Origin: Brenneria izadpanahii
GTDB taxonomy: Bacteria; Pseudomonadota; Gammaproteobacteria; Enterobacterales; Enterobacteriaceae
DNA: 64,000 bases
Reading direction: 5' to 3'
Assembly (NCBI RefSeq): GCF_017569925.1
Contig: NZ_CP050854.1
Span: forward strand, 3,844,001-3,908,000
Positions 38,944 through 48,898 of this stretch are shown here, in pieces. The position numbers and the translations under genes were made by a program. The notes beneath the pieces are model-generated. The model ran no database searches. It had not been told where the DNA came from and saw nothing but the letters and a program-made list of their open reading frames with translations. Position 1 is the first letter of the stretch; each line of letters opens with the position of its first letter.

Positions 38944-41900
38944 ATGGCTAAGTTTTTTATAGATCGACCCATTTTTGCATGGGTAATCGCCATCGTGGTG
39001 ATGTTGGCCGGCGCGCTGGCGATTGTGAGGCTACCAATAGCTCAATACCCAACTATCGCACCCCCGGCAATCGAAATTACAGCAAACTATCCGGGCGCTG
39101 ACGCATCAACGCTGCAAGACTCCGTAACACAGGTTATCGAACAGAACATGAACGGTATCGATAACCTGATGTACATGTCTTCCAGCAGCGATTCATCGGG
39201 CACGGTGCAGATTACGCTGACCTTTGATGCAAGCACCGACCCTGATATCGCTCAGGTTCAGGTACAGAACAAACTTCAGTTGGCAATGCCTTTACTGCCG
39301 CAGGAAGTTCAACAACAAGGGGTTAATGTTCAGAAATCAAGCAGCAGCTTCCTGATGGTCGCCGCCTTCATCAGCAATGATGGCGAAATGACGCAGCAGG
39401 ATATTGCTGACTACGTGGCGGCCAACGTCCAGGATCCCATTAGCCGTACCAATGGCGTCGGTGATGTGCAGCTATTCGGCGCACAATACGCCATGCGGAT
39501 CTGGCTCGACCCAAACAAGCTGAATAAGTACCAGTTGACGACCGGCGACGTCACGACGGCCATTACGGTGCAAAACAACCAAATCGCCGCCGGCCAGCTC
39601 GGCGGAACGCCGCCGGTGGCGGGCCAGCAGTTGAATGCCTCGATCATCGCGCAAACAAGACTGAAATCGCCCGAAGAGTTTTCCAACATTTTACTGAAGG
39701 TCAATACGGACGGCTCCCAGGTACGCCTGAAAGACGTGGCGCGCGTTGAACTCGGCGCGGAAGGTTATGACATTATAGCCAGGTACAACGGGCAGCCCGC
39801 CGCCGGTATCGGGATCAAACTCGCCACCGGCGCCAACGCGCTGGATACGGCTTCCGCGGTTAAATCCGAATTATCCCGGCTGCAGGAATTTTTCCCGAGC
39901 GGATTAAATGTGGTTTATCCCTACGACACGACGCCTTTCGTTAAAATCTCCATTAACGAAGTGGTGAAAACGCTGGTGGAAGCCATCGTGTTGGTATTCC
40001 TGGTAATGTATCTGTTTTTGCAGAACTTCCGAGCGACGTTGATTCCGACCATCGCCGTCCCCGTTGTGTTGTTGGGCACATTCGCTATCATTTCGGCGTT
40101 TGGCTACTCCATCAACACCCTTACCATGTTTGGGATGGTGCTCGCCATCGGCCTGCTGGTGGATGATGCCATCGTGGTGGTGGAAAACGTTGAACGCGTG
40201 ATGGCGGAGGAAGGATTGCCGCCGAAAGAAGCCACCAAAAAATCGATGGAGCAGATACAGGGCGCCCTGGTCGGGATTGCGCTGGTCCTCTCCGCGGTAT
40301 TTGTTCCGATGGCCTTTACCGGCGGTTCAACCGGCGCCATCTACCGTCAGTTTTCCATCACTATTGTTTCCGCGATGGTGCTCTCGGTACTGGTTGCATT
40401 GATTTTAACCCCGGCGCTCTGCGCCACGCTGCTAAAACCCATAGCCAAAGGCGACCACGGCGAGAAAACAGGATTTTTCGGCTGGTTTAACAGGCTGTTC
40501 GAAAAGAGTACGCACCACTACACCGATAGCATTGCCAACATTCTGCGCAGCACCGGTCGATATCTGGTGGTTTATCTGCTGATTGTCGTGGGGCTGGCGC
40601 TTCTGTTCTTACGTCTGCCAAGCTCCTTCCTGCCCGAAGAAGATCAGGGGGTGCTGCTTAACATTGTGCAACTTCCCGCCGGTTCGACGCAGGAAAACAC
40701 TCAAAAAGTGATGGACCGGTTGACCAATTACTATCTGGAAAACGAGAAAAATACCGTGAGATCGGTCTTTACGGTCAGCGGTTTCGGTTTCTCCGGACGT
40801 GGGCAGAACGCGGGTCTGGCGTTTGCCAGCCTGAAAGACTGGAGCGAGCGTGACGGCGCGGAAAATAAAGTCGCGGCTATCGCAGGCCGGGCCAACGCCG
40901 CATTCAGCCAAATCAAAGAAGGGATTGTGATTGCAACCAACGTCCCCGCGATTGTAGAGCTGGGAACGGCGACAGGCTTTGACTTCCAGTTGGTCGATCA
41001 GGCTAACCTGGGGCATGAACAGCTTACTCAGGCGCGTAACCAACTGCTCGGCATGGCCGCGCAGCGACCGGATATGCTGGTTCAGGTCCGCCCGAACGGC
41101 ATGGAAGATACGCCGCAGTTCCGGCTTGATATCGATCATGAAAAAGCACAGGCGTTAGGCGTCTCCCTATCGGATATTAACGCTACGCTGGCGACGGCGC
41201 TGGGCGGAAGTTATGTGAATGACTTTATCGATCGCGGCCGGGTGAAGAAAGTGTATGTTCAGGGCGACGCGCCTTTCCGTATGCTGCCGGATGACATTAA
41301 AAATTGGTATGTGCGCGGCAGCGACGGACAGATGGTTCCTTTTTCCGCATTTTCGCAAAGTCACTGGGAATACGGCTCTCCACGCCTGGAACGCTATAAC
41401 GGTCAGCCGTCCATGCAAATACAGGGTGAAGCCGCGCCGGGTAAAAGTACCGGTGAAGCAATGGCGCTGATGGAAGAGTTCGTCGCCAAGCTGCCTAAAG
41501 GCGTTGGATACGAGTGGACGGGCATGTCCTATCAGGAACTCTTGTCCGGCAGTCAGGCGCCGGCGCTGTATACCATATCCCTGATAGTGGTCTTCCTCTG
41601 TCTGGCTGCATTGTATGAAAGCTGGTCGATTCCGTTCTCGGTTATGCTGGTCGTGCCCTTGGGGGTTCTGGGCGCCGTGGTGGCGGCATCCATGCGCGGT
41701 CTTGAAAACGATGTCTACTTTAAGGTAGGTCTGCTGACGACAATTGGGCTATCGGCGAAGAACGCCATATTGATCGTCGAATTTGCTAAAGACCTAATGG
41801 AAAAAGAAGGCAAAGGTTTGATTGAGGCGACGCTGGATGCGGTACGTATGCGTCTACGCCCGATCCTGATGACCTCCCTCGCCTTTATCCTCGGGGTTGT

Positions 41901-42078
41901 ACCGCTGGTTATCAGCTCAGGCGCAGGTTCCGGCGCGCAGAATGCGGTTGGTACCGGCGTAATGGGCGGGATGATTACCGCTACCGTACTCGCTATTTTC
42001 TTCGTTCCCGTATTCTTTGTGGTGGTCCGCCGCCGCTTTGGCAAAAAGAATGAGGATATAGAGTCCCAACATCGGTAA
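38944..42078 (+). CDS. acrB: AcrB, RND multidrug efflux transporter
   Basis: The 1044-residue product aligns over its length with E. coli AcrB (1049). It has twelve transmembrane segments in two halves and two large periplasmic loops. The proton relay is kept: the DD pair in [17 protein letters not shown] (TM4) and the lysine of [17 protein letters not shown] (TM10). It is a homotrimer that captures drugs, dyes and bile acids from the periplasm and inner membrane and exports them by proton-motive force. The start overlaps a GGAGC site just past acrA. A strong terminator follows. Confidence 0.97.
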   Translation: MAKFFIDRPIFAWVIAIVVMLAGALAIVRLPIAQYPTIAPPAIEITANYPGADASTLQDSVTQVIEQNMNGIDNLMYMSSSSDSSGTVQITLTFDASTDPDIAQVQVQNKLQLAMPLLPQEVQQQGVNVQKSSSSFLMVAAFISNDGEMTQQDIADYVAANVQDPISRTNGVGDVQLFGAQYAMRIWLDPNKLNKYQLTTGDVTTAITVQNNQIAAGQLGGTPPVAGQQLNASIIAQTRLKSPEEFSNILLKVNTDGSQVRLKDVARVELGAEGYDIIARYNGQPAAGIGIKLATGANALDTASAVKSELSRLQEFFPSGLNVVYPYDTTPFVKISINEVVKTLVEAIVLVFLVMYLFLQNFRATLIPTIAVPVVLLGTFAIISAFGYSINTLTMFGMVLAIGLLVDDAIVVVENVERVMAEEGLPPKEATKKSMEQIQGALVGIALVLSAVFVPMAFTGGSTGAIYRQFSITIVSAMVLSVLVALILTPALCATLLKPIAKGDHGEKTGFFGWFNRLFEKSTHHYTDSIANILRSTGRYLVVYLLIVVGLALLFLRLPSSFLPEEDQGVLLNIVQLPAGSTQENTQKVMDRLTNYYLENEKNTVRSVFTVSGFGFSGRGQNAGLAFASLKDWSERDGAENKVAAIAGRANAAFSQIKEGIVIATNVPAIVELGTATGFDFQLVDQANLGHEQLTQARNQLLGMAAQRPDMLVQVRPNGMEDTPQFRLDIDHEKAQALGVSLSDINATLATALGGSYVNDFIDRGRVKKVYVQGDAPFRMLPDDIKNWYVRGSDGQMVPFSAFSQSHWEYGSPRLERYNGQPSMQIQGEAAPGKSTGEAMALMEEFVAKLPKGVGYEWTGMSYQELLSGSQAPALYTISLIVVFLCLAALYESWSIPFSVMLVVPLGVLGAVVAASMRGLENDVYFKVGLLTTIGLSAKNAILIVEFAKDLMEKEGKGLIEATLDAVRMRLRPILMTSLAFILGVVPLVISSGAGSGAQNAVGTGVMGGMITATVLAIFFVPVFFVVVRRRFGKKNEDIESQHR

Positions 42079-42110
42079 TTTAAACACCGTCAACACATTA
42101 GCATTCTCCA

Positions 42111-42135
42111 AAGGCCGCAGTTGCGGCCTTTTTTA
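42111..42135 (+). terminator. acrAB terminator
   Basis: AAGGCCGCA and TGCGGCCTT form a nine-base stem with a two-base loop, followed by TTTTTA. It lies 33 bases past the acrB stop and is a classic intrinsic terminator. Confidence 0.92.
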
Positions 42136-42251
42136 TATCCCCTCTCCCGCTGTTTCATCATTCCATACACCGTAAACGCCATACGCGGGCGGCAATATCC
42201 ATACAAATCGCATGGTTGAATCGCGCAATAAAAAAGCGCAACATATGTATA

Positions 42252-42266
42252 TGTTATAACATAACA
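42252..42266. promoter_or_regulatory. Candidate Zur box upstream of rpmE2-rpmJ2
   Basis: TGTTATAACATAACA differs at one position from the dyad TGTTATA-N-TATAACA seen in enterobacterial Zur sites. It lies 12 bases upstream of the rpmE2 start, overlapping where the promoter or leader must be. Zinc-independent L31/L36 paralogues are Zur-repressed in E. coli and other bacteria, so context agrees. Confidence 0.75.
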
Positions 42267-42277
42267 ATAGAGGTTAT

Positions 42278-42526
42278 ATGAAGAAAGGCATTCATCCTGA
42301 CTATCGGACCGTGGTATTTCATGATACCAGCGCCGATATGTATTACAGAATCGGTTCAACCATCAAAACTGAACGCACTATCGAACTGGACGGAGACAGC
42401 TACCCTTACGTCACGATTGATGTTTCCTCTGCCTCTCACCCATACTACACCGGGAAGCAGAAAGAATACGCGAAGGAAGGTAGTACCGCGCGATTCCAAC
42501 AACGTTTTGGCAACTTTTTCAAATAA
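42278..42526 (+). CDS. rpmE2: Type B ribosomal protein L31 (zinc-independent)
   Basis: The 82-residue product matches YkgM/RpmE2: [20 protein letters not shown], then [12 protein letters not shown] near the end. It has no cysteines, whereas the standard L31 binds zinc with a CxxC site. When zinc is low it replaces the zinc form and frees metal. GAGGTTAT precedes its start. The partner L36 paralogue lies 203 bases downstream, a wider gap than in E. coli. Confidence 0.95.
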   Translation: MKKGIHPDYRTVVFHDTSADMYYRIGSTIKTERTIELDGDSYPYVTIDVSSASHPYYTGKQKEYAKEGSTARFQQRFGNFFK

Positions 42527-42729
42527 TCCAGATCACCCAGGCAGAGAAACTAATTGAACTTAAGGCGCTTAAACAACTCGGCAAACGGTACATTCGCCTA
42601 AAGCCGATTCTAACGCTTGCAGGCAGCCCCGGAGAGGAAGCGTCCCAAAGGGAAGCCTGAGGAGTTTGATAAAGCCGACCATACGGTCATCGCCTGGATG
42701 ATGATGAAAATATAACGAGGAACATTCAA
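42527..42729 (+). other. Spacer between rpmE2 and rpmJ2 with split coding-like frames
   Basis: The 203 bases contain one open frame reading about QITQAEKLIELKALKQL up to 42660 and, shifted by one base, a second reading [16 protein letters not shown] up to the stop before rpmJ2. Neither has a supported start. It may be a decayed short gene or non-coding leader. I do not recognise a family. Confidence 0.35.
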
Positions 42730-42873
42730 ATGCAGGTGCTTAGCTCCCTACGCTCGGCGAAAAACCGTCATAAAGACTGCGTCGTAGTACGCCGCCGCGG
42801 ACGTATCTATGTGATATGTAAAAGCAACCCCCGCTTTAAAGCCGTTCAAGGTAGAAAGAAGAAAAAAAGCTGA
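42730..42873 (+). CDS. rpmJ2: Type B ribosomal protein L36 (alternative)
   Basis: This 47-residue ORF ([20 protein letters not shown] at the start, then [20 protein letters not shown]) matches E. coli YkgO. It lacks the full zinc-binding set of the standard L36. It lies downstream of rpmE2 and is probably in the same zinc-controlled transcript. ACGAGGAAC lies upstream of the ATG. A strong terminator follows 26 bases after the stop. Confidence 0.93.
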   Translation: MQVLSSLRSAKNRHKDCVVVRRRGRIYVICKSNPRFKAVQGRKKKKS

Positions 42874-42898
42874 TCCTATTTCCGTAACAATTTTCTAC

Positions 42899-42929
42899 AG
42901 CTCTGTTATGTATGTAACAGAGCTTTTTT
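42899..42929 (+). terminator. rpmE2-rpmJ2 terminator
   Basis: AGCTCTGTTA and TAACAGAGCT form a perfect ten-base stem with a six-base loop, directly followed by a T run. It is a textbook intrinsic terminator. Confidence 0.94.
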
Positions 42930-43456
42930 ATATTTTTGATAAAAACTGTAAAAACAATAGGATAAAAAACAGCCTAACGCTACATATCTTTACATTAGAG
43001 GAATAGCTATTGTCTTTCTCAGGTTATGACGTTGTCCCATACACCAATTAAATTAATAGGCTGATATTATGGTTATTCCAAAACTATTCCGTCTTTGGAA
43101 AATTCTGTGATTTAATCCTGATAAATAGCATTAAAAACCATATCTAATGCCCGCGAATCTTACTGACTCTTTTGCTATAGTTATATACAGAACGACCCGA
43201 TATGTATCAAAATGGCACAGCGTAAGTGTCTCTTGTTTTCATTAAATTGAAAAGATACTCTGTCGGCATCGGGAGGCGTAAAACCATTGTGGGCTAAATT
43301 GTGGTTGTCTAAATCCCAGACGTTGAACTCTTGCATGTAGGCATCATGATTGTAGAAACATGGTTGAGGCTATTCTCTTATGAGTTTTGTCAGTCTGCCT
43401 GTTTACCAGGTGTTAACTGCTGTAACACTGAATAACGGCTTAACGGAGGGATTGAT
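42930..43456. other. AT-rich intergenic region upstream of tomB
   Basis: This stretch of about 530 bases is markedly richer in A+T than the flanking genes. It should contain the tomB-hha promoter. A weak dyad GTGTTA-N7-TAACAC lies at 43410-43428, 29 bases before tomB. No ORF of more than a dozen codons with a ribosome site is visible. Confidence 0.5.
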
Positions 43457-43825
43457 ATGGATGAGTACACACCCAAACATTATGATATTGCCCAACTCAA
43501 ATTCTTATGTGAGTATCTATGCGACGAAAGCATTGCAACGTTAGGCGATAGCAGTCACGGCTGGGTCAATGACCCGACATCTGCGATCAATCTTCAATTA
43601 AATGAACTTATTGAGCATATCGCTACATTTATTCTCACATTTAAAATAAAATATCCTGACGAAGGCGAGCTTTCTCAGCGGGTTGAAAAGTATTTAGATG
43701 ATACCTATGTACTGTTTAGCAACTATGGCATCAATGATGCTGAATTGCGCGGATGGAAGAAATCTAAAGAAAGATTATTCGGAATGTTCTCAGAAGGGGA
43801 CATCTGTACGCCTGCTAAAACTTAA
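43457..43825 (+). CDS. tomB: TomB (YbaJ), Hha toxin attenuator
   Basis: The 122-residue product matches E. coli TomB (124), with HGWVNDPTSAINLQLNELIE and EKYLDDTYVLFSNYGIND as clear shared stretches. TomB counteracts the toxicity of Hha and influences biofilm formation. ACGGAGGGATTG lies just upstream of the start. hha follows after 56 bases on the same strand, the usual pair order. Confidence 0.95.
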   Translation: MDEYTPKHYDIAQLKFLCEYLCDESIATLGDSSHGWVNDPTSAINLQLNELIEHIATFILTFKIKYPDEGELSQRVEKYLDDTYVLFSNYGINDAELRGWKKSKERLFGMFSEGDICTPAKT

Positions 43826-43881
43826 GCAATAATTTATCTTATATTTATTAACCACCAGGTACTGTTAGCATAAAGGCCAAC

Positions 43882-44085
43882 ATGAAAAAAATCGATTATT
43901 TGATGCGTTTACGTAAATGCACCACCATAGATACATTGGAACGCGTTATTGAGAAAAACAAGTATGAGCTCTCCAACGATGAACTGGAGATGTTCTATTC
44001 TGCGGCGGATCATCGTCTAGCCGAACTGACGATGAACAAACTTTACGACAAAGTCCCCACTGCTGTATGGAAATACGTCCGTTAA
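43882..44085 (+). CDS. hha: Hha, nucleoid-associated regulator (toxin partner of TomB)
   Basis: The 67-residue product is close to E. coli Hha (72): [20 protein letters not shown], then [20 protein letters not shown] and [10 protein letters not shown]. Hha is a small all-helical protein that binds H-NS and modulates silencing of acquired genes. It forms an operon with tomB. An intrinsic terminator follows at 44138-44165. Confidence 0.96.
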   Translation: MKKIDYLMRLRKCTTIDTLERVIEKNKYELSNDELEMFYSAADHRLAELTMNKLYDKVPTAVWKYVR

Positions 44086-44137
44086 TTCCCCCGACGCCCA
44101 AAAGCACATTGATAGTGAGATAAAATTAATACATCGC

Positions 44138-44165
44138 GCCGATGTCATTATCGGCCTTTGTTTTT
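44138..44165 (+). terminator. hha terminator
   Basis: GCCGAT and ATCGGC form a six-base stem with a six-base loop, followed by CTTTGTTTTTATTG with many T. It lies 53 bases after the hha stop. Confidence 0.75.
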
Positions 44166-44630
44166 ATTGTTTTTTTTCACACCTTAATAGAATAAGAGTT
44201 GTAACAAAGTGTATTTTATATAATAAAAATAATTAGAATACTGCGTTTTACAACTCGCTCAATCCGCTATAACTGATACCTTTCTCACAATACAATTGAT
44301 AAACCCATTTCAATAATCCAGATTATTCCGCATCGATTCGACAGGCATATTGCGCTCAACAAATCGCCGGAAAGAATTTACATACCAACCAGGCGCAAGA
44401 ACGAAATTTTCGTATCTAAATTTATTTACGCTCATTAATACAAAACAAATCGCTCCCGGTTATCTGAGTAAACCAAACAGACGGATAAGATCAGAGAAAC
44501 AACTATCGCCGCATAAAAGATAAAAAAATCTGAACTCAGGCAGACAGCCAGCGAAGTATAAGCCGGCATAACGGAATCGCTTTTAGCTGCTTTGGATTTT
44601 TTGCAAGAGAATGGATATAGAAAGGGAAAT
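44166..44630. other. AT-rich non-coding stretch between hha and ffs
   Basis: About 465 bases with no supported gene. The composition is AT-rich, unlike the coding regions around it. It follows the hha terminator and lies past the 3' end of the minus-strand ffs gene. Confidence 0.5.
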
Positions 44631-44743
44631 GGTGGAGGCCCTGCCAGCTACATCCCGGCACACACGTCTCCTGCTGCGGCTGCTTCCTTCCGGACCTGAC
44701 CGAATCCACAGGTTAGTGTTGCGGGAGAACCGACAGGGCCCCC
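44631..44743 (-). ncRNA. ffs: 4.5S RNA of the signal recognition particle
   Basis: The 113 bases read on the minus strand begin GGGGGCCCTGTCGGTTCTCC and contain the conserved domain IV core GTCAGGTCCGGAAGGAAGCA, with the GGAA tetraloop and the Ffh-binding bulges. They end GGCAGGGCCTCCACC, pairing with the 5' end. The E. coli gene is 114 bases. It forms the signal recognition particle with Ffh. The exact ends are set by pairing with the E. coli form. Confidence 0.95.
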
Positions 44744-44902
44744 ATTGACAGCTCTAACTAAATATTCATTACTATAGAGCGGTGGGCATTATGGGTGATG
44801 GGCAGTTCAATTGCAAGCTAACGCATACCAATCGTTGCTTTCTTACCCAGCACGCCATACTGCTATGTGTTCTTCTACCGATTGAAAAGCAAGGTTTTGT
44901 TG

Positions 44903-45223
44903 ATGACAGGAGAAATGGACACGTTTCAACAACGTGTTTTCCAAATTGTCGCCGCGATCCCATATGGGAAAATAGCGACCTATGGTGATGTGGCCCTGAT
45001 GGCGGGATCGCCGCGAGCCTCCCGCCAAGTTGGCGGCGTACTGAAGCGTTTACCCAAAGAAAGTAAACTCCCCTGGCACCGGGTGATAAACCGAAAAGGA
45101 GAAATATCGCTCACCGGAGACGATCGCCAACGTCAAAAATCAGCCTTACAAGCGGAGGGAGTCCTCTTTAACAAGCAGGGCAAAATCGACCTCGCTACGT
45201 TCCGTTGGCAGTCCGTGCCATAA
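44903..45223 (+). CDS. atl: Atl (YbaZ), alkyltransferase-like DNA damage protein
   Basis: The 106-residue product is a methylguanine-methyltransferase-like protein. The helix-turn-helix with RQVGGVLKRLP is kept, but the active-site PCHR is PWHR here (LPWHRVINRKG), the hallmark of Atl proteins: it binds O6-alkylguanine lesions and flags them for nucleotide excision repair without removing the alkyl group. I chose ATG 44903 (AAGG about eight bases upstream). An ATG at 44915 with AGGAG very close is possible; an earlier frame start at 44867 is less likely. E. coli Atl is 129 residues. Confidence 0.9.
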   Translation: MTGEMDTFQQRVFQIVAAIPYGKIATYGDVALMAGSPRASRQVGGVLKRLPKESKLPWHRVINRKGEISLTGDDRQRQKSALQAEGVLFNKQGKIDLATFRWQSVP

Positions 45224-45236
45224 CATCATGGCACGG
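45213..45236. terminator. Hairpin over the atl stop codon, between convergent atl and ybaY
   Basis: CCGTGCCAT and ATGGCACGG form a perfect nine-base stem with loop AACATC, and include the atl stop codon. No T-tract is adjacent. It lies between two genes that face each other, so a shared transcript-end role is plausible. Confidence 0.45.
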
Positions 45237-45254
45237 CCCCGCCTTAGGCTGTTT

Positions 45255-45809
45255 TTACCAAACAGATTGAACTGGTTGCGATGACGGCAACATTTTTGAT
45301 GGCGCAGGCGAAGAAGGTTCAGCGCCTTGCACCGGCAAAGGTACGGACGTTACGGGCACCATAACCAGATCGGCATTATTTACGCCATTGGTGATCACCG
45401 GCAAGACATTTTCCGTCACCATCGACACCCTGTTATTTATCGCGATAGCCGCGCTGAGTAAAATACGGGCATGGGGTTGAATGTCAGCCGGATTATACGG
45501 TAACGCAAATGTGAAAGGAGCCTGTTTCCCCTCGGTGCGGGTTACATGCTGGCTGATCACTTTTGAAGGCGCATCGGACAATGATGCATCGGACACCGTA
45601 ACCGTCAATACCGCATCGGCCGGTAAGGCAATACGCTGGCGAATATTCACCGTCCCGGTAACGGAAGGCATTGATACCGCTGGATGTTGGGTAGAAGCAG
45701 CGGTTACGGATGCCCCGGTTTCAGGCGACACGCCATAATCATTCCTGTCGGCGCAGGCTGCCAAAGTCATTGATAACGTGATACTGCCTAAGATATGCCA
45801 TAATTTCAT
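45255..45809 (-). CDS. ybaY: YbaY-family lipoprotein
   Basis: The 184-residue product has a lipoprotein signal with lipobox LAAC (cysteine at residue 19), then a single YbaY/YscW-like beta domain containing VTGTVNIRQRIALPADAVLT, and a low-complexity proline/serine tail (EPSSPAPSKMLPSSQP). It should be anchored in the outer membrane facing the periplasm. The function is unknown. It sits between atl and tesB as in E. coli. Confidence 0.88.
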   Translation of the reverse strand: MKLWHILGSITLSMTLAACADRNDYGVSPETGASVTAASTQHPAVSMPSVTGTVNIRQRIALPADAVLTVTVSDASLSDAPSKVISQHVTRTEGKQAPFTFALPYNPADIQPHARILLSAAIAINNRVSMVTENVLPVITNGVNNADLVMVPVTSVPLPVQGAEPSSPAPSKMLPSSQPVQSVW

Positions 45810-46062
45810 TTCGGTCAGTCTCCTTTGTTATTGTCAGACTGCCGGCATCAGAAAAACCGGCGTTCACTTATTTCGATAGATGCCAAAGAGCGGAAAGTCA
45901 ATTACAGCGACTTGAAAAATGATGAATATAAGTAGTATGAATCACGCAATAGCACAATTGATAGTGCAATATTCTGATATTCCTCTGATAAATAATTTAA
46001 ATTACTGAATTCAACTCGTTAGCTGCTTAATTTAGAGACGTTCAACCAATGAGAACAACACT

Positions 46063-46926
46063 ATGAGCCAGGCACTACAAAACCTCCTCGATCTGCTCAA
46101 TTTGGAAAAAATCGAGGAAGGGTTATTTCGGGGAAACAGCGATGACTTGGGGCTGCGACAGGTGTTTGGCGGACAGGTAGTGAGTCAGGCGATGTCGGCG
46201 GCTAAACAAACCGTGCCGGCAGACCGTAAAATCCATTCATTCCATAGCTATTTCCTGCTACCTGGAGATAGTCAGAAACCTATTATTTACGATGTGGAAA
46301 ACCTGCGTGACGGCAATAGTTTCAGCGCTCGCCGGGTCAACGCCATTCAGAATGGTAAACCGATATTTTATATGATGGCCTCGTTTCAAAGCCACGAGGC
46401 TGGGTTTGAACATCAGAATGTAATGCCTGTTGTTATTCCCCCTGAAGAACTCAAGTCAGAGCAGGAAATCGCGCAAAGTCTCGCGCATTTACTGCCGCTA
46501 CAATTCCGTGAAAAATTTACCAGACCCAGGCCCATTGAATTTCGCCCGGTAAAGTTTCACAACCCATTAAAAGGGAAAGTGGAGGAGCCAGTACGACATG
46601 TCTGGTGCCGTGCCAATGGCCCGTTGCCTGACGATGAAAGAATTCATCAGTACCTGCTTGGCTACACGTCCGACTGTAATTTTCTGTTAACCGCATTACA
46701 ACCGCATGGCGTTGGTTTTCTGGAGCCAGGCATGCAGGTCGCCACTATCGATCACTCAATGTGGTTCCATCGTGATTTCCGGCTGGATGATTGGTTGTTA
46801 TACGCGGTAGAAAGCACCTCGGCTTCGGGCGCCAGAGGGTTTGTACGTGGGCAATTCTATACCAGAGAAGGCGTGCTGGTTGCTTCCAGCGTGCAGGAGG
46901 GAGTGATACGCCATCACCGCCATTAA
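46063..46926 (+). CDS. tesB: TesB, acyl-CoA thioesterase II
   Basis: The 287-residue product equals E. coli TesB (286) in size and matches it: [29 protein letters not shown], and the catalytic stretches [17 protein letters not shown] and [10 protein letters not shown]. The double hot-dog enzyme hydrolyses medium and long acyl-CoAs in the cytoplasm. It lies between the divergent ybaY gene and amtB, which faces it. A shared hairpin (46973-47000) follows. Confidence 0.96.
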   Translation: MSQALQNLLDLLNLEKIEEGLFRGNSDDLGLRQVFGGQVVSQAMSAAKQTVPADRKIHSFHSYFLLPGDSQKPIIYDVENLRDGNSFSARRVNAIQNGKPIFYMMASFQSHEAGFEHQNVMPVVIPPEELKSEQEIAQSLAHLLPLQFREKFTRPRPIEFRPVKFHNPLKGKVEEPVRHVWCRANGPLPDDERIHQYLLGYTSDCNFLLTALQPHGVGFLEPGMQVATIDHSMWFHRDFRLDDWLLYAVESTSASGARGFVRGQFYTREGVLVASSVQEGVIRHHRH

Positions 46927-46972
46927 AGCCTTAAAAACGCGATTGACGGAGCCAGGAAGCAGGATAAAGAAA

Positions 46973-47000
46973 CAGGGCGTGGATATTATCCGACGCCCTG
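46973..47000. terminator. Bidirectional terminator between tesB and amtB
   Basis: CAGGGCGT pairs with ACGCCCTG over eight bases, and GGAT pairs with ATCC inside. On the minus strand TTTCTTTATCC follows, so it suits amtB best. It lies 24 bases after the amtB stop and 46 bases after tesB. Confidence 0.78.
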
Positions 47001-47024
47001 CTTATCAATGAAGATTCACATTAC

Positions 47025-48317
47025 TTACTGGTTGTAAGCATTCTCGCCATGGCTGTTGACGTCCAGGCCTTCGCGTTCCTGTTCTTCCGGTACGCGCAGA
47101 CCAACGACCATATCGGCCACTTTGAAAGCGATAAAGGAAACAACGCCAGTCCATACGAAGCAGACAATAACGCTGAACAGCTGAACCCAAACCTGGTGAG
47201 CCATGGTTACGCCTTCCGCATAACCCACACCGCCCAGAGAAGCCGAGGTGAAAACGCCCGTCAGGATACAACCTACGATACCGCAAACGCCATGGACGCC
47301 GAACACATCACACGGGTCATCAACGCGCAGCCATCTTTTCAAGACGGTCACACCCCACAGACCAGCGATACCAGCGGCGATGCCGATGATCAGGCCGCCG
47401 CCGACGCCAACTGTACCTGCCGCCGGCGTAATCGCAACCAACCCGGCGATACAACCGGAACATGCACCCAACAAAGAAGGCTTGCCACGCGCCATCCACT
47501 CACCGACAACCCATGCCAGGATCGCAGCGGCAGTAGCGACGACGGTATTGAGGAAAGCCAGACCGGCAATTTCGTTAGCGGCCCCGGCAGAACCGGCGTT
47601 AAAACCAAACCAGCCGATGTAGAGAATCGCCGTACCAATAAATACCATTGGCAGATTATGCGGCTTAAGCGCTTCTTTACCGAAACCGGCGCGTTTGCCC
47701 AGCAGGTAAGCGCCGACCAAACCAGCGACAGCGGCGTTAATATGCACCACCGTACCACCGGCAAAATCCAGCGCGCCATCAGCAGCCAGATAACCGCCGC
47801 CCCATACCATGTGAGTCATCGGCAGGTAAGAGAAAGTCAGCCACAGCGCAACGAAAATCAGCACGGCGGAGAAACGCACGCGTTCAGCGATGGCGCCCAC
47901 AATCAGCCCTACGGTAATACATGCGAAAGAGGCCTGATAAGCGACGTGAATGTACTGGTAGAAAGTACCGGTAATCGAATCAATGGCGATGCCCTTCAGC
48001 ATGAAGTTGGAAAAACCGCCGAAGAACGAATTGCCTTCGCTAAAGGCCAGGCTATAGCCATACACAACCCATAAAATACAAACCAGCGCAAAAGAGACAA
48101 TCACCTGCGACAACATGGAAAGTACGTTTTTAGAACGAATCAAACCGCCATAAAACAGCGCAATCCCAGGTATAGTCATAAAAAGTACCAAAGCGGTACA
48201 AATCATAATAAAAGCATTATCTGCTTTATCGATCGTGGGTGCTGCAGCCATAGCCCAGGACGGGAGCAAAGCAGCCACACCAAGACCCAATGAGGAGACA
48301 AGTTTTTTCATTTTCAT
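47025..48317 (-). CDS. amtB: AmtB, ammonium channel
   Basis: The 430-residue product (E. coli 428) begins with a cleavable signal peptide (WAMA-AAPTI) and has eleven transmembrane segments. The twin-histidine pore is visible in THMVWGGGYLAADG and GVHGVCGIVG. It conducts ammonium/ammonia into the cell and is blocked by deuridylylated GlnK when nitrogen is plentiful. It starts 30 bases after glnK, in one transcript from the sigma-54 promoter upstream of glnK. An in-frame ATG at 48311 is also possible. Confidence 0.97.
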   Translation of the reverse strand: MKMKKLVSSLGLGVAALLPSWAMAAAPTIDKADNAFIMICTALVLFMTIPGIALFYGGLIRSKNVLSMLSQVIVSFALVCILWVVYGYSLAFSEGNSFFGGFSNFMLKGIAIDSITGTFYQYIHVAYQASFACITVGLIVGAIAERVRFSAVLIFVALWLTFSYLPMTHMVWGGGYLAADGALDFAGGTVVHINAAVAGLVGAYLLGKRAGFGKEALKPHNLPMVFIGTAILYIGWFGFNAGSAGAANEIAGLAFLNTVVATAAAILAWVVGEWMARGKPSLLGACSGCIAGLVAITPAAGTVGVGGGLIIGIAAGIAGLWGVTVLKRWLRVDDPCDVFGVHGVCGIVGCILTGVFTSASLGGVGYAEGVTMAHQVWVQLFSVIVCFVWTGVVSFIAFKVADMVVGLRVPEEQEREGLDVNSHGENAYNQ

Positions 48318-48347
48318 CCATCCCTATTAACGAATCTAAGTCAGGTG

Positions 48348-48686
48348 TTAAAGTGCGGCTTCGTCAGTTTCGCCGGTACGAATACGAATAACCCTTTGTA
48401 ATTCAGCGACAAAAATTTTGCCGTCACCAATTTTTCCGGTATAGGCCGCTTTACTAATCACATCAATGACTTCATCGAGCTGATCATCAGCTATTGCGAT
48501 GTCAATTTTCACTTTTGGTAAAAAGTTAACGCTGTACTCCGCGCCGCGATACAGTTCCGCATGCCCTTTCTGGCGTCCAAAACCTTTCACTTCAGTGACC
48601 GTTAGTCCCTGAATGCCAACGGAAGATAATGCTTCACGCACATCTTCCAGTTTGAATGGTTTTATTACCACAGTAACCAGTTTCAT
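48348..48686 (-). CDS. glnK: GlnK, PII signal transduction protein
   Basis: The 112-residue product equals E. coli GlnK. The T-loop GRQKGHAELYRGAEYSVNF has the uridylylated tyrosine at residue 51. The protein forms trimers that read 2-oxoglutarate, ATP/ADP and glutamine and, when unmodified, plug AmtB. It is the first gene of the glnK-amtB operon. Confidence 0.97.
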   Translation of the reverse strand: MKLVTVVIKPFKLEDVREALSSVGIQGLTVTEVKGFGRQKGHAELYRGAEYSVNFLPKVKIDIAIADDQLDEVIDVISKAAYTGKIGDGKIFVAELQRVIRIRTGETDEAAL

Positions 48687-48774
48687 TCATCATCCCCCTA
48701 ACCGTTAAGTTCAGACTTGCGCCCGCTGCTATCTCGGATTTCCATCATTTCGAATTATCTTCACGCAATGATAA

Positions 48775-48790
48775 AGCAAAGGATGTGCCA
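48775..48790 (-). promoter_or_regulatory. Sigma-54 promoter of glnK-amtB
   Basis: On the minus strand TGGCAC-ATCCT-TTGCT matches the sigma-54 -24/-12 consensus TGGCAC-N5-TTGCW at every fixed position. It lies 89 bases upstream of the glnK start codon. Confidence 0.92.
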
Positions 48791-48898
48791 TAAATGATTT
48801 ATCTGGCAGATATCAGGTAGGAGAACGCGGGCAAGGTCTATTAACGGCAGGATGCATGCCGCCGTAAAAAGAAAAACTTATAAAAGAGGGGCAGACAA

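Noticed and set aside
43410..43428. GTGTTA-N7-TAACAC dyad before tomB as a regulator site
   Set aside because: Short arms, no known consensus match, and AT-rich surroundings make chance likely.
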